A stretch of DNA of 64,000 bases from Aquibium microcysteis (GCF_014495845.1 NZ_CP061080.1:3027001-3091000), one strand, 5' to 3'. Counted from the stretch's first letter, positions 25,345-35,283 are shown. Made by a program: numbers and translations. The notes: a model not told the origin generated them from the sequence alone.

Positions 25345-26412
25345 TCAGCCCGGGAGCAGCGCGCGCAGCCGCAGCTTCACGCCGAGCCGCAGGGACAACC
25401 AGCGGGCGCCATGGTTCCAGCGCCACTGGTCGAGCACCGCGACGGACCGCCCGACCGCCCGCATGCCGCCCGGCGCGGCGTGAGCCGTCAACAGCGCGGC
25501 GACGCGGACCGGATCGGCCGCCTCCAGCAGGCCGCGCACGACGTCCGGCTGCTGGCGCAGCATGTCGGCCAGCACCGAGAAGCCGGAGAACCCGGTGCGC
25601 CTGCCGCCGCGCGCGTCCACCGCGGTGAACACGAAACGGCGGCTCAGCGCGATCGCGAGGAGATCGGCGAACAGGTCGACCGCCGCCTTGCGGGGTTCCG
25701 AGAGCCGGCTCCAGTGCAGGCCTTCGCCGCCCGTGTCCGGGACCTCGGCGACGCTCAGGATCGTGCTCGCGGCGAAGACCTCCGCCGCCCGCCGCTTCAC
25801 GTCAGCCGCATCGGAGCAGACGAGCAGCTGCCGGCCGGCGAAGAGCCGCCGGCAGCGCCGGAACAGGCGCAGGTAGTCGGTCGACAGATCGGTGTTGCGC
25901 ACGTGGATGGCGTCGTAGTCGCCGCCGAGCGGCAGCAGCCGCGCGGTCACCGCATCGGCGATCCAGGGTGAGAGCGCCACGCGCCCGAGGAACCCGAAGC
26001 CCCGCTTTCCGCCGCCGGGCTGCTCGTGCACGAGAAGGGCCTCCGCATGGTCGCATTCGAGATCGAAGACGATGCGCTGCCGCGAGTCCCGCTCCACCGT
26101 TGCTCCGAGTTCGGTATCCCAGACGGAGACGTAGGTGGAGATGCGGCCCGCCAGTGCGGACGGCGCAACCGACGCGCAGCGGTCGAGTTCCTGCGCCAGA
26201 CCTGCGGTGAGGCCGAGGACGGGCGGCCCGAAATCCTCACGCGGCAGGAAGACCTCCCCGAAAGGCAGCCTGAGCCCGCAGCGCGAGGTGTCGACGATCA
26301 GCGTACGGCCGAAGCGGGCGGCGTACCGCCGGCACAGCTCCAGCTGCACCAGCGTGTCGTTCAGACCGCCATTGGGGCGGCAGAGCAGATATCGCGTGCC
26401 GTCTTCGACCAT
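25345..26412 (-). CDS. Putative GT-B glycosyltransferase, fucosyltransferase-like
   Basis: A 355-residue soluble protein. The N-terminus (CRPNGGLNDTLVQLELCRRY, then AARFGRTLIVDT) resembles the opening of NodZ/GT23-like fucosyltransferases. Near residue 168 the segment AIHVRNTDL matches the HxRRxD-type GDP-fucose motif seen in several GT-B fucosyltransferases. The C-terminus is basic (LSLRLGVKLRLRALLPG), which would suit membrane association. It stands alone on its strand. The enzyme assignment is inference from these two motifs; it could be another glycan-related protein. Confidence 0.5.
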   Translation of the reverse strand: MVEDGTRYLLCRPNGGLNDTLVQLELCRRYAARFGRTLIVDTSRCGLRLPFGEVFLPREDFGPPVLGLTAGLAQELDRCASVAPSALAGRISTYVSVWDTELGATVERDSRQRIVFDLECDHAEALLVHEQPGGGKRGFGFLGRVALSPWIADAVTARLLPLGGDYDAIHVRNTDLSTDYLRLFRRCRRLFAGRQLLVCSDAADVKRRAAEVFAASTILSVAEVPDTGGEGLHWSRLSEPRKAAVDLFADLLAIALSRRFVFTAVDARGGRRTGFSGFSVLADMLRQQPDVVRGLLEAADPVRVAALLTAHAAPGGMRAVGRSVAVLDQWRWNHGARWLSLRLGVKLRLRALLPG

Positions 26413-26511
26413 CGCATGTCCTTCGCGTCCGCGCCGCTAGCACGGTCGCCGGATCGATGCCAGACGCCCGCGGAGCCGCGCCACGGTCCGCCCGCATCCC
26501 GGTCCGGGAAG

Positions 26512-27120
26512 TCAGGACCAGCCCGAAAGGATTTCCTCCGTCGCCGCGACCTCAACCTGCTCGCTGAAGCGCGACGCGTAGAGCAGCATCGCTGCATCGT
26601 GGGTGCTGTCGGCCGAGCCGCAGACCGCATCGGCGGCGATGACGACGCGGTAGCCGCGGTCGACGGCGCCGAGCACCGTTGCAAGCACGCAGACATCGGT
26701 CTCGCCACCCGAGACGACCAGCGTGTCGATCCCGCCCGATGCCAGCAGGGCATCGAGCCGCCCCTCCGTCCAGGGCGAGTAGACCCGCTTGTCGAGCACC
26801 GCCGCCGGTGGAGCGAGGCGCGCCAGCGCCGGCAGGAGGTCGACGAGCTCCGGCGCCACGTGCCGCAGCGTCAGGGCTTCCCATTTGCGATAGTAGCGTT
26901 TCCAGGCGCCGGGCGCCGTCTCTGGATCCGTGGCGGGCACGAAACGCGTGAAGACGGTGCGCCGCGCATGCCGCGCCGACAATTCCTCGACCGCCGGGAG
27001 GACACGTTCCATCCAGGGATTTCCCCAGGGCGCACCCGGCATGAAGATGGCCTGCATGTCGATGCAGACGTGCAGGCAGTTCGGCCCCAGCGGGCCGTGG
27101 ACGAGACCGGAAGCAGCCAT
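26512..27120 (-). CDS. Isochorismatase-family cysteine hydrolase
   Basis: A 202-residue hydrolase with the complete family triad: Asp21 (HVCIDMQ), Lys111 (VLDKRVYS) and Cys144 (ETDVCVLAT). Members hydrolyse nicotinamide, ureidoacrylate, carbamoylsarcosine or isochorismate. The ATG at 27120 gives a normal N-terminus; upstream in-frame sequence is low-complexity and unlike the family. The neighbours give no clear pathway. Confidence 0.85.
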   Translation of the reverse strand: MAASGLVHGPLGPNCLHVCIDMQAIFMPGAPWGNPWMERVLPAVEELSARHARRTVFTRFVPATDPETAPGAWKRYYRKWEALTLRHVAPELVDLLPALARLAPPAAVLDKRVYSPWTEGRLDALLASGGIDTLVVSGGETDVCVLATVLGAVDRGYRVVIAADAVCGSADSTHDAAMLLYASRFSEQVEVAATEEILSGWS

Positions 27121-27317
27121 GGCGACTCTCGGGGTGCCGGAGGTCGGGGACAGTGTCGGTGCGCCGTACGGCCAAGGCCGATGCCTGAGGAAACACCGCG
27201 GCGGCACATCGCCGCCAGCACCGACGGCCGCCCTTCACCCGAGGGGGGGGCAGCGCCGGGCTTTTCAGGCGGCTCTCGCGGCGGGTTGGGGCCCCGCCGC
27301 GGGCCGATGTTGCGTCG

Positions 27318-27824
27318 TCAGGCGGCCTTCTTCGACTTCGCCCGCGCGTTGGCGGAGGAATCGGCGAGCTTGGTGAGATCGCCGTCGGTCTTGGACTCCT
27401 CCTGCAGGGTCTGATCGAGCAGGTCGGCGGCATCCGTCATGCCGAGTTCCGTCGCCCAGCGCTTCAGGGTGCCGTAGCGGGTGATCTCGTAGTGCTCGAC
27501 GGCCTGCGCCGACGAGATCAGGCCGGCGTCGAGGGCTGCCGTGCCCTTGAACTCGTCCATGATCTCCTCGCCCTCGGAGATGATGCCCTCGATGGCGTCG
27601 CAGGTCTTGCCCTGGGCGCGCTTGCCCATGATCTCGAACACCTGCTGCAGGCGCTCGATCTGGCCCTGCGTCTCCTGGTGGTGCTTGTCGAAGGCGGCCT
27701 TGAGTTCGTCGGACTGCGCGGCGCGCTTCATCTTCGGCAGTGCCTTCAGGATCTTGCGCTCGGCGTAGTAGATGTCCTTGAGCGTATCGTGGAAGAGGTC
27801 TTCCAGCGTCTTTTCCTTCGCCAT
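27318..27824 (-). CDS. DUF892 (YciE/YciF-like) ferritin-like protein
   Basis: A 168-residue four-helix protein of the DUF892 family, which is ferritin-like and usually linked to stress. The family opening TLEDLFHDTLKDIYYAERKI is at residues 6-25, with carboxylate/His ligands in HHQETQGQIERL and SAQAVEHYEITRYGTL. The ATG at 27824 is chosen for the AGGGA spacing; an ATG six bases upstream is equally usable. The tail is Lys/Ala-rich (RAKSKKAA). Confidence 0.88.
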   Translation of the reverse strand: MAKEKTLEDLFHDTLKDIYYAERKILKALPKMKRAAQSDELKAAFDKHHQETQGQIERLQQVFEIMGKRAQGKTCDAIEGIISEGEEIMDEFKGTAALDAGLISSAQAVEHYEITRYGTLKRWATELGMTDAADLLDQTLQEESKTDGDLTKLADSSANARAKSKKAA

Positions 27825-28020
27825 GGTCATGTCCCTTTCGCGGAATGATGGGTTGGAGGTCACATCCGTGACCGACCGAGCACCAAACGGCCGAGTGCGG
27901 TGCCTGTTCCGGAAAAGGTCGGCGATCTTTGCGAAGCGCGCACGCAGAGGACGCAGCGACGCGGCGCAGGCGGCGACAGAGGCGGTGGAGGGACGCCCGT
28001 GCCGCCGACCGGCTGCGCCG

Positions 28021-29637
28021 TCAGGCGGCGCGTGCGGGACGGAACGCGGGTTCGCTGCCGGCAGTGCGGAACCGGGCGATCATGCGCGCCAGTTCCTCGG
28101 TTTCGATCGAGAGCTTCTGCGCCGCGGCGGCGCTCTGTTCGACCATGGCGGCGTTCTGCTGGGTGACGCGGTCCATGCGGTCGGCCGCGGTCGAGACTTC
28201 GCGGAGGCTGCCGGCCTGCTCCCGCGCGCCATCGGCGATGTGGGCGACGAGATCGCTCATGGCCACGACCTGTTCCATGATCCTGGCGAGCGCCTGCCCG
28301 GAGGCGGCGACGAGTTCGACGCCGGTCTTCACCTGATCGCCCGAAGCCGAGATCAGCCCCCTGATCTCCCGCGCCGCTTCGGCCGAGCGCTGCGCCAGCC
28401 CGCGCACTTCCTGGGCAACGACGGCGAAGCCGCGGCCGGCCTCGCCGGCGCGGGCGGCCTCCACACCGGCGTTGAGCGCCAGCAGATTGGTCTGGAAGGC
28501 GATTTCGTCGATCACGCCGACGATCTTGGACACCTCGGCCGAGGAGGACCGGATCACGCTCATGGCGTCGACGGCGCTGCGCACGACGGCGCTGCCGCCG
28601 TCGGCATCCGTCCGCGCGGCGTCGGCAAGCTGCTGCGCGCGGCCGGCCGCGGTGGCCGTCTCGTTCACGCCCTGCGTCACGGCACCGAGCGCGGCCACCG
28701 TTTCCTCGAGGCTGGCCGCCTGCTGCTCCGTGCGCGTCGACAGGTCGCCGGAGGCGGCGGTAATCTCGGCCAGCCCGCCGCGGATCGTCGCGACGACCTC
28801 GACCGTCGCACCGATCGTCCGCATCAGCTGGCCGATGGTTTCGTTGAACTTGTGCCGGAGCGCCTCGTAGGCGACCGGGGCCGGATCCAGCAGCCGCACC
28901 GTCAGGTCGCCGTCCGCGATCCGGCCGAGGCCCCGCTCCATGTCGGCGACGAACCGGCGGAGATCGGCGGCCTGCGCCTCCTGCCTTCGCATCTGCTCCT
29001 CGCGCTCCGCCTGCTGGCGTTCGCGCAGGGCGAGGGTCTCCCGTCCGGCGGCGTCGGCGCGGCGCTGCTCCTCGCGCATGGCCTCGCCCGTGCGCGCGAT
29101 GCTGTCGAACATGCCGCCGACCCGCCACGCCACCCACAGCAGCGCCGCCGCCTCGACGACCAGGATCACGGCATGCACGAGAAAGCGGATCATGTCGGTG
29201 CCGCCCGGATAGATGGCTGCCGGGAAGGCGAAGTTCAGGACGAGGTGATGCACGGCGGTCGTCAGCGTCGCGGCGACGATGGCGCGCCAGTCGAACGTCG
29301 CGCCGATCAGGGCGAGGCCCGCGAAATAGGCCATGTGCATGTCGACCTGCAGGGGATTGCCGGCAAGTGCGGCGACCAGGAACGACACGTTGGCCGCCAC
29401 CGCCACGCCGCAGATCGCGCTCGCCGCCGCCTCCAGCGCGGGCCGCCGCGCAAGCGCCGTCGCCAGCACGGCAAGCGTGAGCGAGGCCGCCAGCATCCCG
29501 AAGCCGGTGGTGCCGTTGAGGATCTGCGCCAGACCGATCAGCGGCAGCGCGCCGAACTGCCCGACCGCGATGGCCTTCACCATGCGGCGTCTGTGCAGGC
29601 CGAGATCCCGGAGCGCGTCGCCCGTCGTGGAGTTCAT
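28021..29637 (-). CDS. Methyl-accepting chemotaxis protein with multi-helix membrane domain
   Basis: A 538-residue chemoreceptor. The N-terminal 190 residues hold five or six hydrophobic helices and no periplasmic ligand domain. A HAMP-like linker and coiled coil follow ([20 protein letters not shown]), then the signalling domain with the conserved tip [20 protein letters not shown] and [20 protein letters not shown]. The usual NAAVEAA reads NAGVEAA here. The start at 29637 is preceded by AAGGA at 7 bases; an ATG at 29652 is possible. It probably senses membrane or cytoplasmic cues. Confidence 0.88.
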   Translation of the reverse strand: MNSTTGDALRDLGLHRRRMVKAIAVGQFGALPLIGLAQILNGTTGFGMLAASLTLAVLATALARRPALEAAASAICGVAVAANVSFLVAALAGNPLQVDMHMAYFAGLALIGATFDWRAIVAATLTTAVHHLVLNFAFPAAIYPGGTDMIRFLVHAVILVVEAAALLWVAWRVGGMFDSIARTGEAMREEQRRADAAGRETLALRERQQAEREEQMRRQEAQAADLRRFVADMERGLGRIADGDLTVRLLDPAPVAYEALRHKFNETIGQLMRTIGATVEVVATIRGGLAEITAASGDLSTRTEQQAASLEETVAALGAVTQGVNETATAAGRAQQLADAARTDADGGSAVVRSAVDAMSVIRSSSAEVSKIVGVIDEIAFQTNLLALNAGVEAARAGEAGRGFAVVAQEVRGLAQRSAEAAREIRGLISASGDQVKTGVELVAASGQALARIMEQVVAMSDLVAHIADGAREQAGSLREVSTAADRMDRVTQQNAAMVEQSAAAAQKLSIETEELARMIARFRTAGSEPAFRPARAA

Positions 29638-29641
29638 CGTC

Positions 29642-29989
29642 TCATCCTTCATCTGGCCCCGTCGGCGCACAGCCGACGGCCGCGGCATCCACGAGGAAAA
29701 TCGCACCGGCAGCCCGCAGCCTGTCGGCGACGGCCGGATCGGTGAAGCCGACCACCATCACGAACGGCGCCCGTCCCGCGTCGAGCAGGGGTCCCGCTCC
29801 CGCCGCCGCCTCGAAGGCGCGCCCTGCCGGCCACCAGGGCGGAAAGACGGCTGCGATCGTCGCGGAGCGCCCGAAGGACGGCGCCGGGACGGCCGCCACG
29901 AGGCTCCCGACCAGGGCCGCAGGGACGAGCCCGGCCGCAGCCATGGTGGAGACCATCGTCGCTCGTCGGCCGGCGCCAGGTTTCTGCAT
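29642..29989 (-). CDS. Small hypothetical protein upstream of the chemoreceptor
   Basis: A 115-residue frame ending 4 bases before the chemoreceptor start. It has an N-terminal hydrophobic stretch ([24 protein letters not shown]) that could be a signal peptide, then [20 protein letters not shown] and a C-terminal segment with one Cys. Close coupling to the chemoreceptor and biased composition suggest a real gene. I do not recognise a family. A GTG at 30007 is an alternative start. Confidence 0.5.
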   Translation of the reverse strand: MQKPGAGRRATMVSTMAAAGLVPAALVGSLVAAVPAPSFGRSATIAAVFPPWWPAGRAFEAAAGAGPLLDAGRAPFVMVVGFTDPAVADRLRAAGAIFLVDAAAVGCAPTGPDEG

Positions 29990-30007
29990 GAGGACTGTTT
30001 TAGGCAC

Positions 30008-30856
30008 TTCTGGTAAAAGAAGCGTTCAGGAGCAGCACACCGCGGCCCGGCATCGGAAGGCCGATGAGATGATCGCGCCGGACCGGCCTCCGACGAGGTT
30101 TCGGTGCACGCCCCGGCGGGAGGGGCGACGCTCGTGGTGCATTTCCAGGAACATGTAGTCGGAGTTTCGACCCACGCCCCTGCGGGAGGGGCGACGCCGA
30201 GGATTTCCCCGTAGACAACCCAGCAGCCGGACGGACGATGGCCGCGGACGCCAGGGTGCTCCGTTCCCGTGGCGCGTCCTTCGGCATCGTCATCCTCGGC
30301 GGAGCAGGCCGAAGGCCGTCGCGCAGACCCGGGGGGCCATGCGTCGTTGGAAGACGATCAACGGAACGATGGAGAAGGAGAGGGTCCGTCCTGCACCGGA
30401 GCGAGGCGTCGCCGACGAGGCATGGATCCCGGATACGTCGTCCTTCGCTGCGCTCGGACGCCCTCCCGGGATGACGAAGGTGGGAGGCGCCGGGCGAGAG
30501 CGGAGGCGGGATCGGCGGCGGTCGCCTTGCCCGCGTCATTCCGGAAGACGAGCCGCGCGGAGCGCGGAGCGGCTGTCCGGAATCCATTCCCGACGTCGAT
30601 CGCGTCAGGCTTCTTCCTGCGGACGTCACGGAATGGATTCCGAATCCGGACGCCTCCGCTGCGCTCGGCGACCGGTCCGGAATGACGCGGCGCGAGGGGG
30701 GACGCCCGACGCTGCCGGTGCAGCAGAGGTGACGGCGACGTGCGGCGCCGTGCCGATGCCGCTCGGCCTGGAGGTGCTCCGACGCGTGACGCACTCGGTC
30801 TGCCAGCGAAATCCACTTGCAAGCCGCCTCACGATCTGCTCAGTTGACTGGACAAG
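30008..30856. repeat. Repeat-rich gene-free region
   Basis: About 850 bases without a convincing gene. Two 24-base direct repeats (30107-30130 and 30173-30196, CACGCCCC-GCGGGAGGGG) differ by one base. A pair of related elements in opposite orientation occupies 30531-30590 and 30631-30690, each running from CGTCATTCCGGA to GGAATCCATTCC. A further GGATCCCGG...CCCGGGATGACG element lies at 30421-30480. These look like dispersed alphaproteobacterial intergenic repeats that have accumulated here. Confidence 0.7.
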
Positions 30857-31696
30857 ATGGCATGGACAAGCATGATCAAGGCCGGAACCCGCGCAGGACC
30901 GCTCTATCTGCAGATCGCCGAGGGGCTGAAGACCCAGATCGGCGAGATGGGACCGGGCGCGCGCATTCCGAGCGAGCCGGAACTGGCGAAGCTGTGGGGC
31001 GTCAGCCGCTTCACCGTGGCGAAGGCCGTGGAACAGCTGGTCGAGGAAGGGCTGGTGACGCGCCGCCAGGGCAGCGGCTCCTTCGTGGCCGAGGCGCCGC
31101 TGCGGCGGGCGCCGGGCTACCTGCTCTCCTTCACCGAGGCGGTCGAGGCCGCGGGTCACGTCGCCTCGCACCGGCTGCTCGCCTTCGAGGCGGCGGACTG
31201 GGAGGACGGGCTGCCCTACGCAGCCGGAACGCCGGTCATGCTGCTCGACCGCCTGCGGCTGGTCGACGGCCGCGGCGTCGCGCGGCACCGCTCGATCCTG
31301 TCGACGGAAATCGTCGCGGAGACGCGGCTGACGCGGGCGATCGCGTCGGAGCCGGGCTTCTCGCTCTACCGCCATTTCGAGGCGCACGGCCTCGTCGTCG
31401 CCAGCGCGACGGAACGGCTGGTGGCCTGTCCCGCCTCCGAGCGGGACCGCACGCTTCTGGGTCTCGAGGGCGACGCGGTCGTCGTCGCGGTGACCCGACA
31501 CTCGTTCGCCGCCGACGGCACGCCGCTCGATGCCGTCAGCGCGATCTATGATGCCCGCCGCTACTCATACGAGGCTCTCCTCGTCCGGCAGCATCATGTG
31601 GGGAACATCAAGAATGGCAAGGAGTACCAGCATGATCAGAACATTGGCGATCACCGTGGCCACATCGGCCCTCGTCTCGGCCCTTGGGACAACTAG
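30857..31696 (+). CDS. GntR-family (HutC/UTRA) transcriptional regulator
   Basis: A 279-residue regulator. The winged HTH is at residues 15-80 (IPSEPELAKLWGVSRFTVAK, LVEEGLVTRRQGSGSFVAEA) and a UTRA ligand-binding domain follows to about residue 245. The last 35 or so residues read through the start region of the next gene: the two overlap by 65 bases, which is long for this compact genome. The true family end is near YEALLVRQ, so the tail may be a lost stop codon. It presumably controls the nucleoside-type uptake operon downstream. Confidence 0.85.
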   Translation: MAWTSMIKAGTRAGPLYLQIAEGLKTQIGEMGPGARIPSEPELAKLWGVSRFTVAKAVEQLVEEGLVTRRQGSGSFVAEAPLRRAPGYLLSFTEAVEAAGHVASHRLLAFEAADWEDGLPYAAGTPVMLLDRLRLVDGRGVARHRSILSTEIVAETRLTRAIASEPGFSLYRHFEAHGLVVASATERLVACPASERDRTLLGLEGDAVVVAVTRHSFAADGTPLDAVSAIYDARRYSYEALLVRQHHVGNIKNGKEYQHDQNIGDHRGHIGPRLGPWDN

Positions 31697-32666
31697 CGCC
31701 CTGTCGGCGGAGAAGCCGGTCGCGCTCGTCATCTCGCAGAGCGGCCTCGGCGACCAGTCCTACAACGACCTCGCCTATGAAGGCTTCAAGCGCGGGCTCG
31801 AAGCCACCGGTCTCGAGGGCAAGCCGGTCGAATCGCGCGACGTGGTCGCCCAGGCCGCAGAAATCCTGCGCCGCGCCTCGGACGCCGATTTCGGCCTCGT
31901 CATCGACCTCGAATATTCGCACGGCGAGCCGATGCTCGAGGTGGCCAAGGACTATCCCGACACCAACTACGTGATCCTGAACCAGGTCCGCGAGGCGCCG
32001 AACGTCGCCTCGGTGCTGTTCCAGGAACAGGAAGGATCCTACCTCGCCGGCATGCTGGCGGCGCTGGTCACCACCGACACCTCCATCAAGGGCATCACGC
32101 CGGAGCCGATCATCGGCGTCATCGGCGGCACCAAGTCGGCCGGCATCGACAAGTTCATCGCCGGCTATGTCGAGGGCGCCAAGGCCGCCAATCCCGACGT
32201 GGTGGTGAAGGTCGCCTATTCCAACAACTTCGCCGACCCGGCGATCGGCCTGCAGATGACCAAGGCCATGTTCGAGGAAGGCGCCGACATCGTCTACCAG
32301 GTCGCCGGCGGCACCGGCATGGGCGTCATCCAGGCCGCCAAGGAAGCCGGCCGCTACGCCATCGGCGTCGACACCGACCAGGACGGGCTGGCCCCGGGCA
32401 ACGTGCTGACCAGCATGATCAAGCGCACCGACGTCGCGGTCGAGACCCTGATCAAGGACTATGCCGCGGGCAATTTCCCGAGCGGCAAGACCATCGCCTT
32501 CGGCCTCGCCGAGAACGGGGTCGGCCTGTCGGAGATGAAGCACACGAAGGACCTGATCCCGGCCGCCTATCTCGAAAAGGTCGAGGCCGCGAAGCAGGAC
32601 ATCCTGTCGGGCAAGATCAAGGTCTGGAACGTGGTCGAGCAGGGCTATCCCGATTACCTGAAGTAA
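31632..32666 (+). CDS. BMP-family ABC transporter substrate-binding protein
   Basis: A 344-residue basic-membrane-protein (BmpA/Med) family binding protein; relatives bind purine nucleosides. A signal peptide ends near residue 26 (GTTSALSA). Family motifs are SGLGDQSYNDLAYEGFKRGL at about 36-55, FQEQEGSYLAGMLAALV near 130 and QVAGGTGMGVIQAAKEAGRY near 220. AAGGAG precedes the ATG at 31632. It opens the transporter set followed by ATPase and two permeases. Confidence 0.92.
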   Translation: MIRTLAITVATSALVSALGTTSALSAEKPVALVISQSGLGDQSYNDLAYEGFKRGLEATGLEGKPVESRDVVAQAAEILRRASDADFGLVIDLEYSHGEPMLEVAKDYPDTNYVILNQVREAPNVASVLFQEQEGSYLAGMLAALVTTDTSIKGITPEPIIGVIGGTKSAGIDKFIAGYVEGAKAANPDVVVKVAYSNNFADPAIGLQMTKAMFEEGADIVYQVAGGTGMGVIQAAKEAGRYAIGVDTDQDGLAPGNVLTSMIKRTDVAVETLIKDYAAGNFPSGKTIAFGLAENGVGLSEMKHTKDLIPAAYLEKVEAAKQDILSGKIKVWNVVEQGYPDYLK

Positions 32667-32686
32667 GCCTTGGGATCCGGCCTTCC

Positions 32687-34225
32687 ATGCAGACGGCAGA
32701 GACGATGCCGGACCGGTCGGTCCGCCTCGGGGCGCAGGGCGTCACGCGGCGGTTCGGCCCGGTGCTGGCCAACGACGCGATCGACTTCCGGGCGCGGCGC
32801 GGAACGGTGCACGCCATCGTCGGCGGCAACGGCGCCGGCAAGTCGACGCTGATGCGGATCCTGCAGGGCGTGGACCGGCCGGATTCCGGCGTCATCCTGC
32901 TCGACGGGGAACCGGCGACCTTCGCCGGCCCCGCCGACGCCTTCGCCCGCGGCGTGGGCATGGTGCACCAGGAGTTCATGCTGGCGCCCGGCCTCACGCT
33001 GCTGGAAAACCTCATGCTGGCGGCCGAACCGGTGGACGGTCTCGGCCGCATCGACCGCGCGGCGGCGCTCGCCAAGGCCCGCGCGCTGGAAGCGCTCGCC
33101 GGCGTCTCTCTCGACTGGGACACGCCCGCCGAAGACGCGCCGGTGCATGTTCGCCAGATCGTCGAGATCCTGCGCCTGCTCTACCGCGGCGCCGACGTGC
33201 TGATCCTCGACGAGCCGACGGCGGTGCTGGCGCCGGCGCAGGTGCGCGAGCTGATCGCGCTGCTGCGCAAGCTCCGCGACGAGGGGCGCACCGTTCTCTT
33301 CATCAGCCACAAGCTGGACGAGGTGCTGACCGTGGCCGACGAGATCACCGTCATCCGCAACGGCCGCGTCGTCGCCAGCCTGCCGCGCTCGTCGGCCAGC
33401 CGCGAGAGCCTGGCCGAGATGATGATCGGCGAGGTGCTGGCGCGGCCACAGCCGCGCGCCGTATCGGCCGGCGCTCCCGTGCTGGAGATCGCCGGCCTGT
33501 CCGCCCGCGACCTGCGCGGCAACGCCGCCCTGTCCGCCTTCGACCTCACCGTACGGTCGGGCGAGATCGTCGGTATCGCGGGCGTCGCCGGCAACGGACA
33601 GGACGAGATCGTCGCCGCAATCACCGGGCTCGGCTCGGTCGATGCCGGGTCGATCCGGTTCGGCGCCACCGACCTCGCCGCGCTGACGCTGGCACAGCGG
33701 CGGGCGCTCGGGCTCGCCTATCTCAGCCCCGACCGCGCGGCGGAGGGCCTGTGCCTTGCCGCCTCCATCGCCGAGAATGCCATCGCCGGCCACCACCGGC
33801 GGCCGGAACTGTGCTCCCACGGCATCCTGCGCCGGTCAGCCATCGCGCGCCACGTCGAAGACCTGCTCGACCGCTATTCGGTCAAGCGGGCATCCGACCG
33901 CCAGCCGGCCGGCAGCCTGTCGGGCGGAAACCAGCAGCGGGTGGCAGTCGCGCGCGAGCTCGACGGCGATCCGAAACTGCTCGTCGCCTGCCAGCCGACC
34001 CGCGGCGTCGACATCCGCGGCATCGACTTCATCCACCGCTGCCTGATCGACTATCGCGACCGCGGCGGCGCCGTGCTGCTGGTCTCGGAGGAACTCGAGG
34101 AACTCGTGACGCTGTCGGACCGCATCGTCGTCGTCTATGGCGGCAGGATCACCGGAGAAGTGGCGCGCGGCGCCGCCGGGCTGGAGGAGATCGGCCGGCT
34201 GATGCTCGGAGGCAGGCAGGGATGA
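32687..34225 (+). CDS. Nucleoside-type ABC transporter ATPase with two ABC domains
   Basis: A 512-residue tandem ATPase of the YufO/NupA type that powers BMP-family import. Domain 1 has Walker A GGNGAGKST near residue 47 and Walker B VLILDEPTAVL, but its signature is degenerate (VHVRQIVEI). Domain 2 has a degenerate Walker A (GVAGNGQDE), an intact LSGGNQQRV and Walker B-like LLVACQPTRGVD. This complementary degeneration is normal for the family. The end overlaps the first permease gene by four bases. Confidence 0.92.
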   Translation: MQTAETMPDRSVRLGAQGVTRRFGPVLANDAIDFRARRGTVHAIVGGNGAGKSTLMRILQGVDRPDSGVILLDGEPATFAGPADAFARGVGMVHQEFMLAPGLTLLENLMLAAEPVDGLGRIDRAAALAKARALEALAGVSLDWDTPAEDAPVHVRQIVEILRLLYRGADVLILDEPTAVLAPAQVRELIALLRKLRDEGRTVLFISHKLDEVLTVADEITVIRNGRVVASLPRSSASRESLAEMMIGEVLARPQPRAVSAGAPVLEIAGLSARDLRGNAALSAFDLTVRSGEIVGIAGVAGNGQDEIVAAITGLGSVDAGSIRFGATDLAALTLAQRRALGLAYLSPDRAAEGLCLAASIAENAIAGHHRRPELCSHGILRRSAIARHVEDLLDRYSVKRASDRQPAGSLSGGNQQRVAVARELDGDPKLLVACQPTRGVDIRGIDFIHRCLIDYRDRGGAVLLVSEELEELVTLSDRIVVVYGGRITGEVARGAAGLEEIGRLMLGGRQG

Positions 34226-35283
34226 GCGGACAGGCCGTCGCCACGACACCCGCCGGACGCTCCGCCTTTCTCGGCATGCTGGAGCCGCTCGGCCCCCTGG
34301 TCGCGGCCTTCGTGGTGGCCGGGCTCGTGCTGCTCGCCGCCGGGCACAATCCGCTCGAGGTTTACGGGCTGCTCGCCACCGAAGCCTTCGGCAGTTCGCG
34401 CCGCATCGCCGCGACGCTGTCGGCGGCCACGCCGCTCATCCTGACCGGGCTCGCCACCGCCGTCGCCTTCCGCGCCGGCGCCTTCAACGTGGGCGTCGAG
34501 GGCTGCATCTTCGTGGGCGGACTGGCGGCGGCCACCGTCGGCTTCACCTTCGCCGGCCTGCCGGCCGCCCTCCTGCTGCCCCTGGCACTTCTGGCCGGGG
34601 TCGTCGTCGGCTCGCTGTGGATGCTCACGCCCGGCGTCCTCAAGGCGCGGCTCGACGTCGACGAGGTGGTGTCCACGCTGATGCTCAACTTCATCGCCAT
34701 CAGCCTCACCGCCTGGCTGGTCAACGGCCCGCTGCTCGCGCCCGGCTCGGCCAATTCCGCCACGCCGATGATCGCCGACGCGGCGCGGCTGCCGAAGCTC
34801 ATGCCGCCGTCGACGCTGAACGCGGGCTTCCTCATCGCCATCGCGCTGCTCGGCCTCTACGCGCTGTGGGGCAGCCGCACCGCGCTCGGCTTCGAGACGC
34901 GGCTGGCCGGCATGAACCCGCGCTTCGCCATCGCTTCGGGCATCGACGTTCCGATGCTGGTGATCAAGATGATGCTGCTGTCGGGCGCCATCGGCGGGCT
35001 GGCCGGCGGCATCCACGCGCTCGGCAATGTCGGCCGCTTCGTCGCCGGCTTCTCGCCGGGCTACGGCTTCACCGGCATCGCGGTGGCGCTGCTGGGGCGC
35101 GGATCGGCGCTCGGCATCTTCCTCGCCGCGCTGCTCTTCGGCGCGCTCGCCAATGCCGGCGCGACCATCCAGTTCTTCAGCGACGTGCCGATCGAGATCG
35201 TCGACATCCTGCAGGGGACCGTGATGGTCTTCGCGGTCGCGCAGCTCGGACGGCTCATCGTTCGGCGGAGGCGCGCGGCATGA
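34222..35283 (+). CDS. Nucleoside-type ABC transporter permease 1
   Basis: A 353-residue BPD_transp_2 family permease (YufP/NupB type) with eight to ten helices. Landmarks are AFRAGAFNVGVEGCIFVGGL near residue 85 and LDVDEVVSTLMLNFIAISLT near residue 145, both typical of nucleoside/BMP permeases. It overlaps the ATPase gene (ATGA) and the next permease gene (four bases). Confidence 0.92.
   Translation: MSGQAVATTPAGRSAFLGMLEPLGPLVAAFVVAGLVLLAAGHNPLEVYGLLATEAFGSSRRIAATLSAATPLILTGLATAVAFRAGAFNVGVEGCIFVGGLAAATVGFTFAGLPAALLLPLALLAGVVVGSLWMLTPGVLKARLDVDEVVSTLMLNFIAISLTAWLVNGPLLAPGSANSATPMIADAARLPKLMPPSTLNAGFLIAIALLGLYALWGSRTALGFETRLAGMNPRFAIASGIDVPMLVIKMMLLSGAIGGLAGGIHALGNVGRFVAGFSPGYGFTGIAVALLGRGSALGIFLAALLFGALANAGATIQFFSDVPIEIVDILQGTVMVFAVAQLGRLIVRRRRAA

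Noticed and set aside
24669..25628. A 319-residue plus-strand frame
   Set aside because: It lies antisense to a signal-peptide-bearing cysteine-rich gene and the intergenic palindrome, and has no recognisable features.
28021..29745. Long plus-strand frame opposite the chemoreceptor
   Set aside because: The minus strand encodes a chemoreceptor with the conserved signalling tip; the plus frame has no family signal.
30000..30856. CRISPR array
   Set aside because: The repeats are few, imperfect and irregularly spaced, and some are inverted. No array-like repeat-spacer pattern was seen anywhere in the window.
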